Shown: in pieces, positions 35,001 through 43,032 of the stretch
How the letters are laid out: each line of letters begins with the position of its first letter
How positions within the stretch are numbered: the first letter of the stretch is position 1
Origin: CAZKCI01 sp964551475
GTDB lineage: Bacteria > Auribacterota > Erginobacteria > Erginobacterales > CAZKCI01
Direction: 5' to 3'
DNA length: 63,047 bases
NCBI GenBank assembly: GCA_964551475.1
Contig: CAZKCI010000136.1
Span: forward strand, 1 to 63,047
Notes under the pieces: model-generated
Told to the model about the DNA's origin: nothing
Database searches by the model: none
Seen by the model: the letters and a program-made list of their open reading frames with translations, nothing else
Made by a program: the position numbers and the translations under genes

Positions 35001-36243
35001 GCCCCCGCCCCCGCCGCCGAAACGAGGGGTCGCCCGGCGGGGAAAGACCACCGTCTTCATCCCCTACATGAGCGACGCCTCCTACATCGTCGCCGCCGCC
35101 TTCGCCGCCGAGGGTTTTTCGGCCAAAGTTTTCCCCCGCTCCAACCAGGAGACGCTCACGCTGGGGAAGAAGTTCACCTCCGGCAAGGAGTGCTTCCCCT
35201 GTGTCGTCACCACCGGCGACATGGTGCGGATCACCCGCGACCCCTCCTTCCGCCCGGAAGCCTCCGCCTTCTTCATGCCCTCCACCTCCGGCCCCTGCCG
35301 CTTCGGCCAGTATTGCCGCCTGCAGCGGATGGTCCTCGATTCACTCGGCCACAGCGAGGTCCCCATCCTCGCCCCCAGCCAGGACTCCGGGTTCTACGGG
35401 GATCTGGCCCGTCTCGGCGCGGGCTTTTTCCGGAAGGCCTGGCGGGGCCTGGTGGCGGTCGACCTCCTCGACCGGATCCGGCGGGAGAACCGTCCCTACG
35501 AGGAGGAGAAGGGGAAGACCGACCAAGCCTATCGCCGGGCGGTGAAGATCCTCTGCCGGGCGGTCGAAAGCGGGGGAAACATCTCCCGCGCCCTGGCCGA
35601 AGGGCTGACCTCGTTCGACGGGATGACGCGGCGGAAGATCACCCGGCGGCCGGTGATCGGAATCGTGGGCGAAATCTTCGTCCGCAACCACCCCTTCAGC
35701 AACGACGAGATCGTCCGCCAGATCGAGGATCTGGGCGGAGAGGCCGATCTCCCCCCGGTTCGGGAATGGGTCTGGCATCTCAACCGGGAGATGCGGTTCT
35801 TCTGCTCCGAGATGGGCATGTGGGGCGGTTATTTCAAAGCTCTGCTCACCGGATGGCTCCAGAGACACGACGAGAAGCGTCTCATCGCCGTGGCCCGCCC
35901 CTATCTCCGTTACGGATCCGAATCGACGATCGACGAGATTTGGAGGAACGCCTCCCGCTATCTCCCGCCCTGGTTTGGTGAGGCGGCCTTAAGCGCGGGG
36001 AAATCGGTCGAGTATGCCCGGGAGAACGCAGCGGGGATCGTCAACGTGATGCCCTTCACCTGCATGCCGGGGACGATCTTCGCCTCCGTCCTCCACCGCC
36101 TCCGCCGCGACCACGGCGGCATCCCGGCCCTGACGCTCGCCTTCGACGGCCTTAAGGAGACCTCCAGCCGCGCCCGCCTCGAAGCCTTCATGCACCAGGC
36201 CCGCCGACGGCACAGCAGTAACACAAAAAGAAGTGATCAGTAA
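32014..36243 (+). CDS. Double acyl-CoA dehydratase activase with DUF2229 and HgdB-like parts
   Basis: 1,409 residues, TTG start overlapping the previous stop. Two BcrA/BadF/HgdC-type ATPase domains: residues about 10-285 (GIDVGSVSLKLVLL, IDIGGEDSKLLLF, CAAGTGSFLDQQ) and about 325-590 (GIDIGSISTKAAVIG, EIGGQDSKYIRL, CAAGTGSFLEEQ). A Cys segment CTACPNRCS leads to a DUF2229-like region (RIGLPRAILNHELLPLW) and an HgdB-like C-terminal part (KECFPCVVTTGDM, MPFTCMPGTI). Activases drive ATP-dependent one-electron transfer to dehydratases or benzoyl-CoA reductases. The substrate of this fused form is unknown. A Pro run lies at about 990-1000. Confidence 0.85.
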   Translation: MIREPAKTAPRLWLGIDVGSVSLKLVLLTAEGTLTHEKCVRLQGQPLLTARRELGTLIEENPGLALAGAGLTGSGGALLARLLGLPAINEIVALSRACGLLFPSVRTLIDIGGEDSKLLLFRSDPDGNSPDLADFAMNSICAAGTGSFLDQQAARLGLGVEELGRLGLQSRHPPRVAGRCSVFAKTDMIHLQQEGAKDCEIVAGLLFAMARNFKSTVARGKTLTPPILFTGGVAANQGMVRALREILEAAEEDLIVPGHFAFFGAAGAALLARDENGGAFRLDLSPLDKYLASPPREETSLARLGGEMREKTSEKRERPSSTLREGYLGIDIGSISTKAAVIGPDGSLAASVYLRTAGRPLLAAQRVIADLGRQLPAGFQILGAASTGSGRYLIGDFIGADEVKNEISAQARAAAVIDPSVDTIFEIGGQDSKYIRLEEGAVVDFEMNKVCAAGTGSFLEEQAEKLAVRIEEFGDTALAAPAPVALGERCTVFMESDLLHHQQNAARRDDLVAGLAYSIALNYLNRVVGRKKVGKKIFFQGAVAFNAGVAAAFGKVLGRPVAVPPHPHLTGAIGAALWAKAKREREGFATSCFKGFAAIAACRWEQSSFECTACPNRCSINRVVIPGSEPLCYGSRCEKFDGKSSDRPAERPDLPDLFAESARMSEESIVRPQREGTGRRIGLPRAILNHELLPLWETFFRALGCRVVVSDPTDPAIIAAGVSGVTAETCYPMKLAHGHVQNLLGKGIDSLFLPTLINLEREADGWNESFNCPYVQVLSSIIAAAVDLEGKGVAVLSPVIAFGWRGDLPEKSLLRVGRALGMGRAETKRAARTALAARAELRRRQLERGRELLSALPPEGKAAVIVSRSYNSYDPALNVGLPRTLRKLGILAIPVDFLPLGDLDLSDDWPNMYWRSGQKLLQAARFIRRDPRLFAISLSNFGCGPDSFIQHYFAKEMEGKPYLQIEVDEHSADVGAVTRCEAFWDSVSHARVLPPPPPPPPPKRGVARRGKTTVFIPYMSDASYIVAAAFAAEGFSAKVFPRSNQETLTLGKKFTSGKECFPCVVTTGDMVRITRDPSFRPEASAFFMPSTSGPCRFGQYCRLQRMVLDSLGHSEVPILAPSQDSGFYGDLARLGAGFFRKAWRGLVAVDLLDRIRRENRPYEEEKGKTDQAYRRAVKILCRAVESGGNISRALAEGLTSFDGMTRRKITRRPVIGIVGEIFVRNHPFSNDEIVRQIEDLGGEADLPPVREWVWHLNREMRFFCSEMGMWGGYFKALLTGWLQRHDEKRLIAVARPYLRYGSESTIDEIWRNASRYLPPWFGEAALSAGKSVEYARENAAGIVNVMPFTCMPGTIFASVLHRLRRDHGGIPALTLAFDGLKETSSRARLEAFMHQARRRHSSNTKRSDQ

Positions 36244-36305
36244 TCAGTGATCAGTTACTGATGACTGATCGTTTCTTCCGCAGTTACTGATCACTTTTTG
36301 TTTTT
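36231..36305 (+). terminator. Intrinsic terminator after the activase gene
   Basis: AAGTGATCAGTAA (36231-36243) pairs exactly with TTACTGATCACTT (36284-36296), followed by TTTTTGTTTTT. The left arm includes the end of the coding sequence. Internal ATCAGT repeats add smaller hairpins. Confidence 0.75.
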
Positions 36306-36307
36306 AT

Positions 36308-36395
36308 GTGGGAGCGGCGTCTCGCCGCGATCCAGGCCGGCCTATCATCGGGGCGAGACCCTTTGCGTGCGCTCAGGGCAGGCAGCCCCTCCCAC
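36308..36395. repeat. GTGGGAG palindromic repeat (copy 3, enlarged)
   Basis: Usual ends, but about 25 extra bases (CTTTGCGTGCGC... region) are inserted in the right arm, giving 88 bp. Confidence 0.65.
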
Positions 36396-36397
36396 AA

Positions 36398-37240
36398 TCA
36401 GGGCGCCGGAGAGGGCGTGGGAATGGGCGTGTAGCCCCCCTCCAAACCCAGCTCCTTGAGCTTCTCCGGCGCGCGGAGCTTGACGCTCTGGAGGGCGTTC
36501 TTGATCAGCTGTCTCTTGGTCCCCTCGTTGTAGAAAATCAATTCCATGTCGATGGAATCGCGGTACTTGAGAAACATAATATTGTAACCAAGTGATGATT
36601 CGTCCTTCTTGAAGCCATGGATGTGCCCCAACTCGTAGTATGCCATGGCCAGTGTCGGATCGATCGCGACGGCTTTTTCCAGAAGTTCCCTGGCATATTC
36701 CAGTTTGGAGTTGTCCTGATCCGGCGAATACTCCAAGTAGATCGGCTCCAGATTGACCACGTTACCGTCGGGAAGTCGTTCGGTCCTCTGCGGACGGACT
36801 GTGCGGCCGACCAATCCGCCGAAGTAAGTCTCCAACTCCGCAAATGCGACTTTATAGAGAGCACGCGGATTGTCGGGATCGAGCTTAAGCCCCTCCTGCA
36901 ACATTTGCCTGGCCGCGCGAGATTCTCCGCCTCTTTTGAATGCAACCCATCCCTTGTACAGCAATAGAGACGCCTGTTCCTTCTTCACTAAATCTTCCGC
37001 CCGGGCGAAATACTTATCCGCCCACGCCATATTCTCTCGGGGAGCCGATTCCTCGCCGTTTTTAAATCCTCTCTCGACGAAGCGGTCTGCCAGCGATAGA
37101 GCCTGCTCAACCGTCCGGATCGTCTCCGGTTCGATTGTCTGGATCTGGCCAGGGGATACCGCGGGAATCCCAGCCTGGATATGAACGGCGAGCAGCCATG
37201 GAAAGACAGCTACTACGATCAAGCAATAGGTCATTTTCAT
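36398..37240 (-). CDS. Secreted TPR protein
   Basis: 280 residues with a signal peptide (CLIVVAVFPWLLAVHIQA). TPR-like helices are visible: ADRFVERGFKN, ADKYFARAEDLVKKE, ASLLLYKGWVAFKRG, ARQMLQEGLKLDPDNPRALY and ARELLEKAVAIDPTLAMAYY with GHIHGFK. The C-terminus is Pro/Thr-rich. It probably acts outside the cytoplasmic membrane as a protein-protein scaffold. It is 19 bases downstream of the secreted gene at 37260-38048 on the same strand, so the two likely form an operon. Confidence 0.65.
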   Translation of the reverse strand: MKMTYCLIVVAVFPWLLAVHIQAGIPAVSPGQIQTIEPETIRTVEQALSLADRFVERGFKNGEESAPRENMAWADKYFARAEDLVKKEQASLLLYKGWVAFKRGGESRAARQMLQEGLKLDPDNPRALYKVAFAELETYFGGLVGRTVRPQRTERLPDGNVVNLEPIYLEYSPDQDNSKLEYARELLEKAVAIDPTLAMAYYELGHIHGFKKDESSLGYNIMFLKYRDSIDMELIFYNEGTKRQLIKNALQSVKLRAPEKLKELGLEGGYTPIPTPSPAP

Positions 37241-37259
37241 AATCTCACCATCTCCATCG

Positions 37260-38048
37260 TTACTCCCTCTTATCGGAAATCACCAGATCGTAGGCAAGAT
37301 GATCCAGTTTCTTCCCTGAGTATGTCCCAGTCTCATAAGCGCCCATGCAATTCCTCCGTGTCAGTTCCCCTATCGTCACCACATGTATCGGTCGGACCCA
37401 GATGGATGCCTGTTTGTTCGGGGGAATAATCGGCGAGTAACAATAGGTCGCTTCCAGTGTGATCGTCTCATTGTGCGAGTAACCGACCTTGGCCTCAACA
37501 ATGCTGATCGGGAAAGGGATTGAAACATTCAGAGACGTGTTGCTCACAATGCTTTTCGAGACACAGACGGTTATTGGTTGACCAGTGGGATCGCCACCGA
37601 TCTCGTCGCTCTCTCTCCTCGACTCCCCGTACTCCTCGACCGACTGAGGATCTCCCACCTCGTCCCTCCCCGCCACGTCCACATCCAGGGTCGCGGTCAC
37701 CGACAGCCGGGGGACGCCCCCGTCCATCACCCGGCAGTAGACCGTCTGTTTCCCCTCCTCGCGGAAGATGCACCACATCTGGTCTCCGTTCCCGGAAGGG
37801 TTCCAGATGATCGTGTAAGGCTGTGTGCCCCCGCCGATCTCCGCGTGGTAGATCAGGGGGTCGCAGTTGACGGTCGCCGACATCGGCCCCACGATCTCCA
37901 CGGTCAGGGGATCGGGCGGGGGCGTCGGCTCGCCGGTCATCCCGCTCTGGCCGAAGGCCGCCGGCGGCCCGCCCCGCCCCGCCAGCGCGACGAACGCGGC
38001 GAGCGCCAGGCAGGAGAGGCCCGGCCGGTTGGTCATTTTTCTTTTCAT
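37260..38048 (-). CDS. Secreted protein with PKD/Ig-like domain
   Basis: 262 residues with signal peptide (LSCLALAAFVALAGRG). Residues about 45-125 look like a PKD-type domain (TVEIVGPMSATVNCD, YHAEIGGGTQPYTIIWNPSG, YCRVMDGGVPRLSVTATLDV). The rest is beta-rich with Cys residues. The 5' region 38049-38160 lies between this gene and the divergent DUF362 gene and carries GTCCGATCGGTCCGATGG. Function unknown. Confidence 0.6.
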   Translation of the reverse strand: MKRKMTNRPGLSCLALAAFVALAGRGGPPAAFGQSGMTGEPTPPPDPLTVEIVGPMSATVNCDPLIYHAEIGGGTQPYTIIWNPSGNGDQMWCIFREEGKQTVYCRVMDGGVPRLSVTATLDVDVAGRDEVGDPQSVEEYGESRRESDEIGGDPTGQPITVCVSKSIVSNTSLNVSIPFPISIVEAKVGYSHNETITLEATYCYSPIIPPNKQASIWVRPIHVVTIGELTRRNCMGAYETGTYSGKKLDHLAYDLVISDKRE

Positions 38049-38160
38049 AGGTCCTATCCGTCCGATCGGTCCGATGGTTTATGCTCCTACTGATAAGGAT
38101 GGTTCTCGACCGCATTTTCTTGCACAATATGGCCGATTTTTTCGCCAGCCCGCAAAAGCC

Positions 38161-39264
38161 ATGAGCGCCGTCAGCATCGTCAAAACCGGCCCGAATCTGC
38201 AGGAGAGCCTTTCCCGGGCTCTCGACCTGATCGGCGGCCTCGCACGATTCGTCTCCCCCGGCGACCGTGTGCTGATCAAGCCCAACCTCAACGGCGCGGA
38301 GGGGTGCACCGACCGCTCCCTCGCCGAAGCCCTGATCCGCATCCTCAAGGATCTCTCCCCCCGGAGAATCTTCATCGCCGAATCCACCTACGGCGACGCC
38401 GACGTCACCCGGATGTGCTTCCGGAAAACCGGCTTCTCCGAACTGGCCGCGACCTATGGGATCGACCTGATCAACCTGAACGAATCGGAGGCGGTCGAGG
38501 TCTCGGTCAAAAAGCCGCTGATCGCCGAAAAGATCCGGATCGCCCGGGAAGTTTTCGAAGCGGATAAGATCCTCAACCTCCCGGTGATGAAGGTCCACTA
38601 CGCCACCGGCGTCACGCTGGCCATGAAAAACCTGAAGGGCTTCCTGGTCCGGGACGAGAAGATACGCTTCCACGAGATCGGCCTGGACAAGGCGATCGCA
38701 GACCTGAACAGCGCGCTCAGGACCCATCTCAACATCATCGACGCCACTACCGTCATGGAGAAGATGGGGCCTCGGGGCGGAAACCTGTTTCGCCTGAACC
38801 TGATCTTCGCCGGAGAGGGGATCGCCGAGACGGATTGGGCCGGGATGCAGGTCATGGGATTCGGCCTGGATGAGGTCCAGCACGTCAAGCTTTTCGTCGC
38901 AGCGAACGGGATCGACCTGGGCGCATCGCGGGTGGTGGGCGAATCGATTGAAAGCGTGAAGCGGCCGTTCGCCCGGGCCGCTCTCGATAACATCCTCCCG
39001 GCGCGCTGCCGCGTCTACAAACGGAACGCCTGCAGCGCCTGCCTGAACGCTTTCCTCCTCTCCTGCCGCCTGCTGGAGGGAAAGCTGACCAGCGACCTGA
39101 GCGCCTATCTCGGCTCAGCGGTCACGGGAGAGGAGATTCCGGGAAGCCTGAGCCTCGCCTTCGGCAACTGCGTCCCGGAAAGCGTAAAGGCGGATTTCCG
39201 CATCCGGGGATGCCCGCCCTATCCCTTCACACTGAAGAAGGTGCTGAAGGAACATCTGTTGTAG
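38161..39264 (+). CDS. DUF362 family protein
   Basis: 367 residues from the ATG at 38161. DUF362 features: DRVLIKPNLNGAEGCTDRSL near the N-terminus, FIAESTYGDADV, LPVMKVHYATGVTLAMKNLKG and DLGASRVVG. The C-terminal Cys pairs (KRNACSACLNAFLLSC, GNCVP, RIRGCPPYPF) differ from the usual ferredoxin-type 4Fe-4S tail but could still hold a cluster. DUF362 proteins occur widely in anaerobes and their reaction is not established. There is no clear ribosome site. Confidence 0.75.
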   Translation: MSAVSIVKTGPNLQESLSRALDLIGGLARFVSPGDRVLIKPNLNGAEGCTDRSLAEALIRILKDLSPRRIFIAESTYGDADVTRMCFRKTGFSELAATYGIDLINLNESEAVEVSVKKPLIAEKIRIAREVFEADKILNLPVMKVHYATGVTLAMKNLKGFLVRDEKIRFHEIGLDKAIADLNSALRTHLNIIDATTVMEKMGPRGGNLFRLNLIFAGEGIAETDWAGMQVMGFGLDEVQHVKLFVAANGIDLGASRVVGESIESVKRPFARAALDNILPARCRVYKRNACSACLNAFLLSCRLLEGKLTSDLSAYLGSAVTGEEIPGSLSLAFGNCVPESVKADFRIRGCPPYPFTLKKVLKEHLL

Positions 39265-39298
39265 GCCCTATAATGCCGGCGTAGAGGGTATTGTCCGC

Positions 39299-40540
39299 AT
39301 GCAAGCCGAAATCCTAGCCATCGGCGACGAGCTCCTCGCCGGGGAAACCGACGACAGCAACTCCTCCTTCATCTCCCGTACTCTTGCCGCGGAGGGGATC
39401 ACCGTCGTCCGCCGTCAGACTCTGGGAGACCGGGAGAACGAGATCGCCGACGCCATCCGCTCCGCGGCGAGCCGTGTCCGGCTGGTGATCGTCACCGGCG
39501 GCCTCGGCCCCACCCCCGCCGACCTCACCCGCCAGGCGCTCGCCGAGGCTTCCGGCCGGCCGCTGCGCCGGAACAAGAGCGCGGAAGAGAAACTCCGCGA
39601 GTATTTCGCCCTCCGCGGACGCGTCCCCGCTCAGAACAACTTCCGCCAGTGCGAGGCGCCGGAAGGCGCTCTTCTCATCGAGAATACCTGCGGGACAGCG
39701 CCGGGTATCTTCCTCGAATGGGACCAAGCGCTGGTTGTCGCCCTCCCCGGGCCTCCGGCCGAGATGCGCGAAATGCTCCTCCGTTCGGTCGTCCCCCGCC
39801 TGCGCCAGGAAACGGAAACGCGGGCGGGCCAGGTGCGGACGCTCCGGCTCATGGGCATCGGGGAATCGAACGCAGCGGAAGCGATCGATGATCTCATCGA
39901 CCTCACGGGCGAGCCCTCGCTCGCCATCTACGCCTCCACCGGCGAGGTGCGCCTCCGCCTGTCCGCGCGGGGGGCGGGGGCGGCGGAGCGCCTCTCCGCG
40001 CTCGAAAAGGAGATCCGGAATCGTCTGGGAGATCGCATCTACGGGACGGACGACGAAACGCTGGAATCGGTGGTCGGCCAACTTCTCCGCGCGCGCCCGG
40101 CCACGCTCTCCGTCGCCGAGTCCTGCACCGGGGGACTGATCGCCGACCGGATCACCGACGTCCCCGGATCTTCGGAATACTTCGTCGCCGGTATCGTCGC
40201 CTATGCCAACGCGGCGAAGATCCGCTTCCTCGGCGTCGAGGAGAGAATCATCCGGGAGCACGGGGCGGTGAGCGAAGAGTGCGCCCGGTCGATGGCGGAA
40301 GGGGCGCGGGCGCGGACGGGAACGGATTTCGCCCTGGCCGTGACGGGCATCGCCGGGCCGGGGGGAGGAACGGCGGAAAAACCGGTCGGTCTGGCTTTCC
40401 TCGCCGTTGCCGACTCCTCCGGCACGGTCGTGGAAAAGCACTTCTGGCCCGGCACCCGCTCCCAGTTCAAGCGCCGCGTCTCCCGGTTCGCGCTCGACCT
40501 CTTGCGGCGAAGACTGTTGGGCATGGAGCAAAGAGCATAG
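39299..40540 (+). CDS. cinA: CinA: NMN deamidase / competence-damage family
   Basis: 413 residues, full length. N-terminal MoCF-type domain (EILAIGDELLAGE, VIVTGGLGPTPADLTR, VVALPGPPAEM) and C-terminal amidohydrolase domain with the Ser motif SVAESCTGGLIA, VAGIVAYANAAK and ALAVTGIAGPGGGT. CinA recycles nicotinamide mononucleotide in NAD salvage. The stop is followed by a palindromic ATGCTCTATGCCC repeat (about 40522-40602). Confidence 0.92.
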   Translation: MQAEILAIGDELLAGETDDSNSSFISRTLAAEGITVVRRQTLGDRENEIADAIRSAASRVRLVIVTGGLGPTPADLTRQALAEASGRPLRRNKSAEEKLREYFALRGRVPAQNNFRQCEAPEGALLIENTCGTAPGIFLEWDQALVVALPGPPAEMREMLLRSVVPRLRQETETRAGQVRTLRLMGIGESNAAEAIDDLIDLTGEPSLAIYASTGEVRLRLSARGAGAAERLSALEKEIRNRLGDRIYGTDDETLESVVGQLLRARPATLSVAESCTGGLIADRITDVPGSSEYFVAGIVAYANAAKIRFLGVEERIIREHGAVSEECARSMAEGARARTGTDFALAVTGIAGPGGGTAEKPVGLAFLAVADSSGTVVEKHFWPGTRSQFKRRVSRFALDLLRRRLLGMEQRA

Positions 40541-40609
40541 CGCAGAGAGCCATCTGGCCGCGGACCCGGCTGCTTTTCCCCTATGCTCTATGCCCTATGC
40601 TCTTATCTC

Positions 40610-41035
40610 ATGATCCAGATTTCTCACAGCCTGTCCATCCCCGAGAGCGAAGTCTCTCTCGCCTTTGTCCGCTCGCCCGGCCCCGGGGGCCAGAACGTGA
40701 ACAAGGTCGCCACCGCCGTTCTCCTCCGTTTCGATATCGCCGGATCTCCCTCTCTGTCCGCGCCGGTCAAACAGCGCCTGATCAGACTGGGCGGCGCCCG
40801 CGTCAGCCGGGAAGGAGCGCTTCTCATCCGGGCCAGCCGTTTTCGGACCCAGGGCCAGAACCGCCAGGATGCCGTCGATCGCTTCATCGCCCTGGTCCGG
40901 CGGGCACTGGTCGCTCCCCGCCCGCGGCGAAAGACCAAACCGAAGGCCGCGGCCAGGGAAAAGCGCCTGGAGAGAAAAAAGATCCGCTCCCGGAACAAAA
41001 AGCTTCGGCGGACGGTCGCGGACTGGGATAATTGA
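40610..41035 (+). CDS. arfB: ArfB/YaeJ-type alternative ribosome rescue factor
   Basis: 141 residues. GPGGQNVNKV holds the GGQ motif (residues 26-28) that triggers peptidyl-tRNA hydrolysis. RASRFRTQGQNRQDAVDRFI follows, and a long basic C-terminal tail (RRKTKPKAAAREKRLERKK) would insert in the empty mRNA channel. The size and tail fit ArfB rather than a canonical release factor. The stop overlaps the next start by four bases (TTGA), suggesting coupling to the gene at 41032. Confidence 0.9.
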   Translation: MIQISHSLSIPESEVSLAFVRSPGPGGQNVNKVATAVLLRFDIAGSPSLSAPVKQRLIRLGGARVSREGALLIRASRFRTQGQNRQDAVDRFIALVRRALVAPRPRRKTKPKAAAREKRLERKKIRSRNKKLRRTVADWDN

Positions 41036-42000
41036 GCGGAGAGGCTCCCGTGCCGACAGTCGCAGCGAACCGCGAGCGGATTCAGGAGATCGCCGGGCTT
41101 CTGAAGGGGATCCCCGATCTTCCCTCACTCGACTACGCGGGCGGACTTTTCCCTCCGCCCGGCGCCGCCCGCGCCCCCGATTACTTCTTCGGGATCGTCC
41201 TTCATCAGTTCGGCTTCTGGAAAGACGACGGGCGGCGCTATCTCGAACCAATGTTCGCCCGGATCGGGGGGGAGACTCGCAAAGGCTCGGACTTCGTCTG
41301 GAAAGCGGCGGCGCGGGCGTTGGAACGCGAACCGGCCTTCTTCGATCCCGCCTTCCAGGCCGTCATCACCCCGCGCACGTTCGCCGCCGCCTTCTCCGAC
41401 GACACCGGCACCTGTCCCCTGCCCATGTTCGACGCCCATGTCTTCCTGGCCCGGGGATACGGCCGGGACCTGCTCGCGCAGGGGCTCTCTCCCCGCGGGG
41501 TTGTCGAGACCGCCAACGCCGAGCGGCGGCCCCTGGCCGCTCTCCTCAAAATCCTCTCCGGCATCGCCGGCTACCGCGAGGACCCCCTCCGGAAAAAGGC
41601 CCTCCTTCTCGCCCTGACACTCGAGCGGAGGCCGGAGAAGTTCCTCAAGGTCAAGGACCCTGAGAGCTGGGCGCCCGTCGTCGATTACCACAACATCCGG
41701 ACGGCCCTGCGGACGGGGATGGTGGAAGCGGGCGATGAGTCCCTGCGGAACAAGCTCCTGCGCAGAGAGTTCGTTACCGAAGAAGAGGAAAAGGCGGTGC
41801 GCCAGGCGACATTTGACGCCATCGCCCGGCTGATCGAGTCATCGGGGGCGGGTGTGGCGAAGATCGACGCCCTCTTCTTCGGGGCGCGCAAGACCTGTCC
41901 GGAGATGAAGGAGCCGGACTGCCCGCGCTGTCTTCTCGTCCCGGCCTGCGCGAAGAGGACCGATCTCTTCCAGCCGGTCTTCCGGACCACCTACTATTAA
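41032..42000 (+). CDS. Possible Fe-S nucleoside glycosylase-like protein (Qng1-related?)
   Basis: 322 residues, TTG start overlapping arfB. The C-terminus has C-x7-C-x2-C-x5-C (CPEMKEPDCPRCLLVPAC), similar to the 4Fe-4S loop of HhH-GPD glycosylases. The middle has DYFFGIVLHQFGFWKDDG and KGSDFVWKAAARALER, which I find laid out like the family signature in the Qng1 gene two loci downstream (FILTLDSINFGSGYF, then a Gly-Tyr helix and an RA..-type helix). I infer a base or nucleoside glycosylase with an Fe-S cluster. It could instead be an unrelated HhH protein. Confidence 0.5.
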   Translation: MSGEAPVPTVAANRERIQEIAGLLKGIPDLPSLDYAGGLFPPPGAARAPDYFFGIVLHQFGFWKDDGRRYLEPMFARIGGETRKGSDFVWKAAARALEREPAFFDPAFQAVITPRTFAAAFSDDTGTCPLPMFDAHVFLARGYGRDLLAQGLSPRGVVETANAERRPLAALLKILSGIAGYREDPLRKKALLLALTLERRPEKFLKVKDPESWAPVVDYHNIRTALRTGMVEAGDESLRNKLLRREFVTEEEEKAVRQATFDAIARLIESSGAGVAKIDALFFGARKTCPEMKEPDCPRCLLVPACAKRTDLFQPVFRTTYY

Positions 42001-42116
42001 TTCCCGCCATCAAGACACCAAGACAGTAACTGCAAAAAAAGCTATCAGGAAACCGGGCCAAGCCATTAGCGGAGATTCGTGGTTAATTTTTAGCCGGGCC
42101 GGCTTTGGCTCGGCAT

Positions 42117-42203
42117 TTTCAACAGACGATTGAATAGGATGGAAGAGGATACAGACGGCCGGCCGCGCCCATCCTATTCAATCCTATTCAATCGTCTGTT
42201 AAA
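42117..42203. repeat. Large intergenic palindrome with a duplicated block
   Basis: ACAGACGATTGAATAGGATGG pairs with CCATCCTATTCAAT...CGTCTGT. The block CCTATTCAAT is present twice in the right arm. TTTAGCCGGGCCG occurs on both sides as a direct repeat. The gap 42001-42244 has no gene. Confidence 0.6.
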
Positions 42204-42244
42204 TTCTTTAGCCGGGCCGCGGGCTTTGCGGCTATCATTGAACC

Positions 42245-42973
42245 GTGATCATCTACGGACGAAACGTCATCCGGGAAGCCATCCAGGCCGGCGTCCGCCC
42301 CTCCCGCGCCTACCTGGCCGACGCGGACGGGGCCTCCGGCGAGATGCACAGCCTGGAAGAAGAACTCCGGCGGAAGGGCGCCGAGATCGAAAAGCTTTCC
42401 CGCGACCGGCTGGACGCCGTCGCCCACTCCCGGGAGCACCAGGGGATCGCGGCCAAGATGGCGGATTACGCCTACGCCGAGACCCGCGATCTCCTCGGCC
42501 GCCTCGCCCATCCCCCCTTTGTCATCATCCTCGACCGCATCCAGGACCCCCACAACCTGGGGGCGATCATCCGTTCCTCCTACGGGGCGGGGGCTGACCT
42601 GATCGTCATCCCCGCCCATGACGCCTGCCTGGTCACACCGGCGGTCCTCAAAACCTCGGCGGGTTACGCCTTCCGGATGCCGATCGCGGTGGAGACCAAC
42701 CTCTCTCGGACGATCGAGTCCCTGAAGGAGCGCGGGATCTGGGTCTACGGGGCGGTCATGGGAGGCAAGTCCTGTTTCGCGGTCGATTTCTCCGGCCCGG
42801 TGGCTCTCGTCTTCGGGAACGAGGGAGACGGGATACGAAAGATGGTCCTGGAGAAGTGCGATTTCCGCGTCTCCATCCCGATGGCCCGGGAGATGGATTC
42901 CCTGAATGTCTCCGTCTCCGCCGCAGTGATCGCCTTCCAGGTGATGGACTCCCGCCAGGCGGGCTCGTCATAA
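42245..42973 (+). CDS. rlmB: RlmB-type 23S rRNA 2'-O-methyltransferase (SpoU/TrmH family)
   Basis: 242 residues, GTG start. N-terminal substrate-binding domain (IIYGRNVIREAIQAG, HSREHQGIAAKM) and a SPOUT knot domain with motif 1 LDRIQDPHNLGAIIRSSYGA, motif 2 LVFGNEGDGI and motif 3 IPMAREMDSLNVSVSAAV. It methylates a ribose in 23S rRNA (G2251 in E. coli for RlmB). The assignment to RlmB rather than another SpoU member rests on the N-terminal domain. Confidence 0.88.
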   Translation: MIIYGRNVIREAIQAGVRPSRAYLADADGASGEMHSLEEELRRKGAEIEKLSRDRLDAVAHSREHQGIAAKMADYAYAETRDLLGRLAHPPFVIILDRIQDPHNLGAIIRSSYGAGADLIVIPAHDACLVTPAVLKTSAGYAFRMPIAVETNLSRTIESLKERGIWVYGAVMGGKSCFAVDFSGPVALVFGNEGDGIRKMVLEKCDFRVSIPMAREMDSLNVSVSAAVIAFQVMDSRQAGSS

Positions 42974-43032
42974 CTCACCCTCGCGCCCAGACGCCCAGAC
43001 GCCCAGGCGCCCAGAGAACCCGGAGAAATAAT

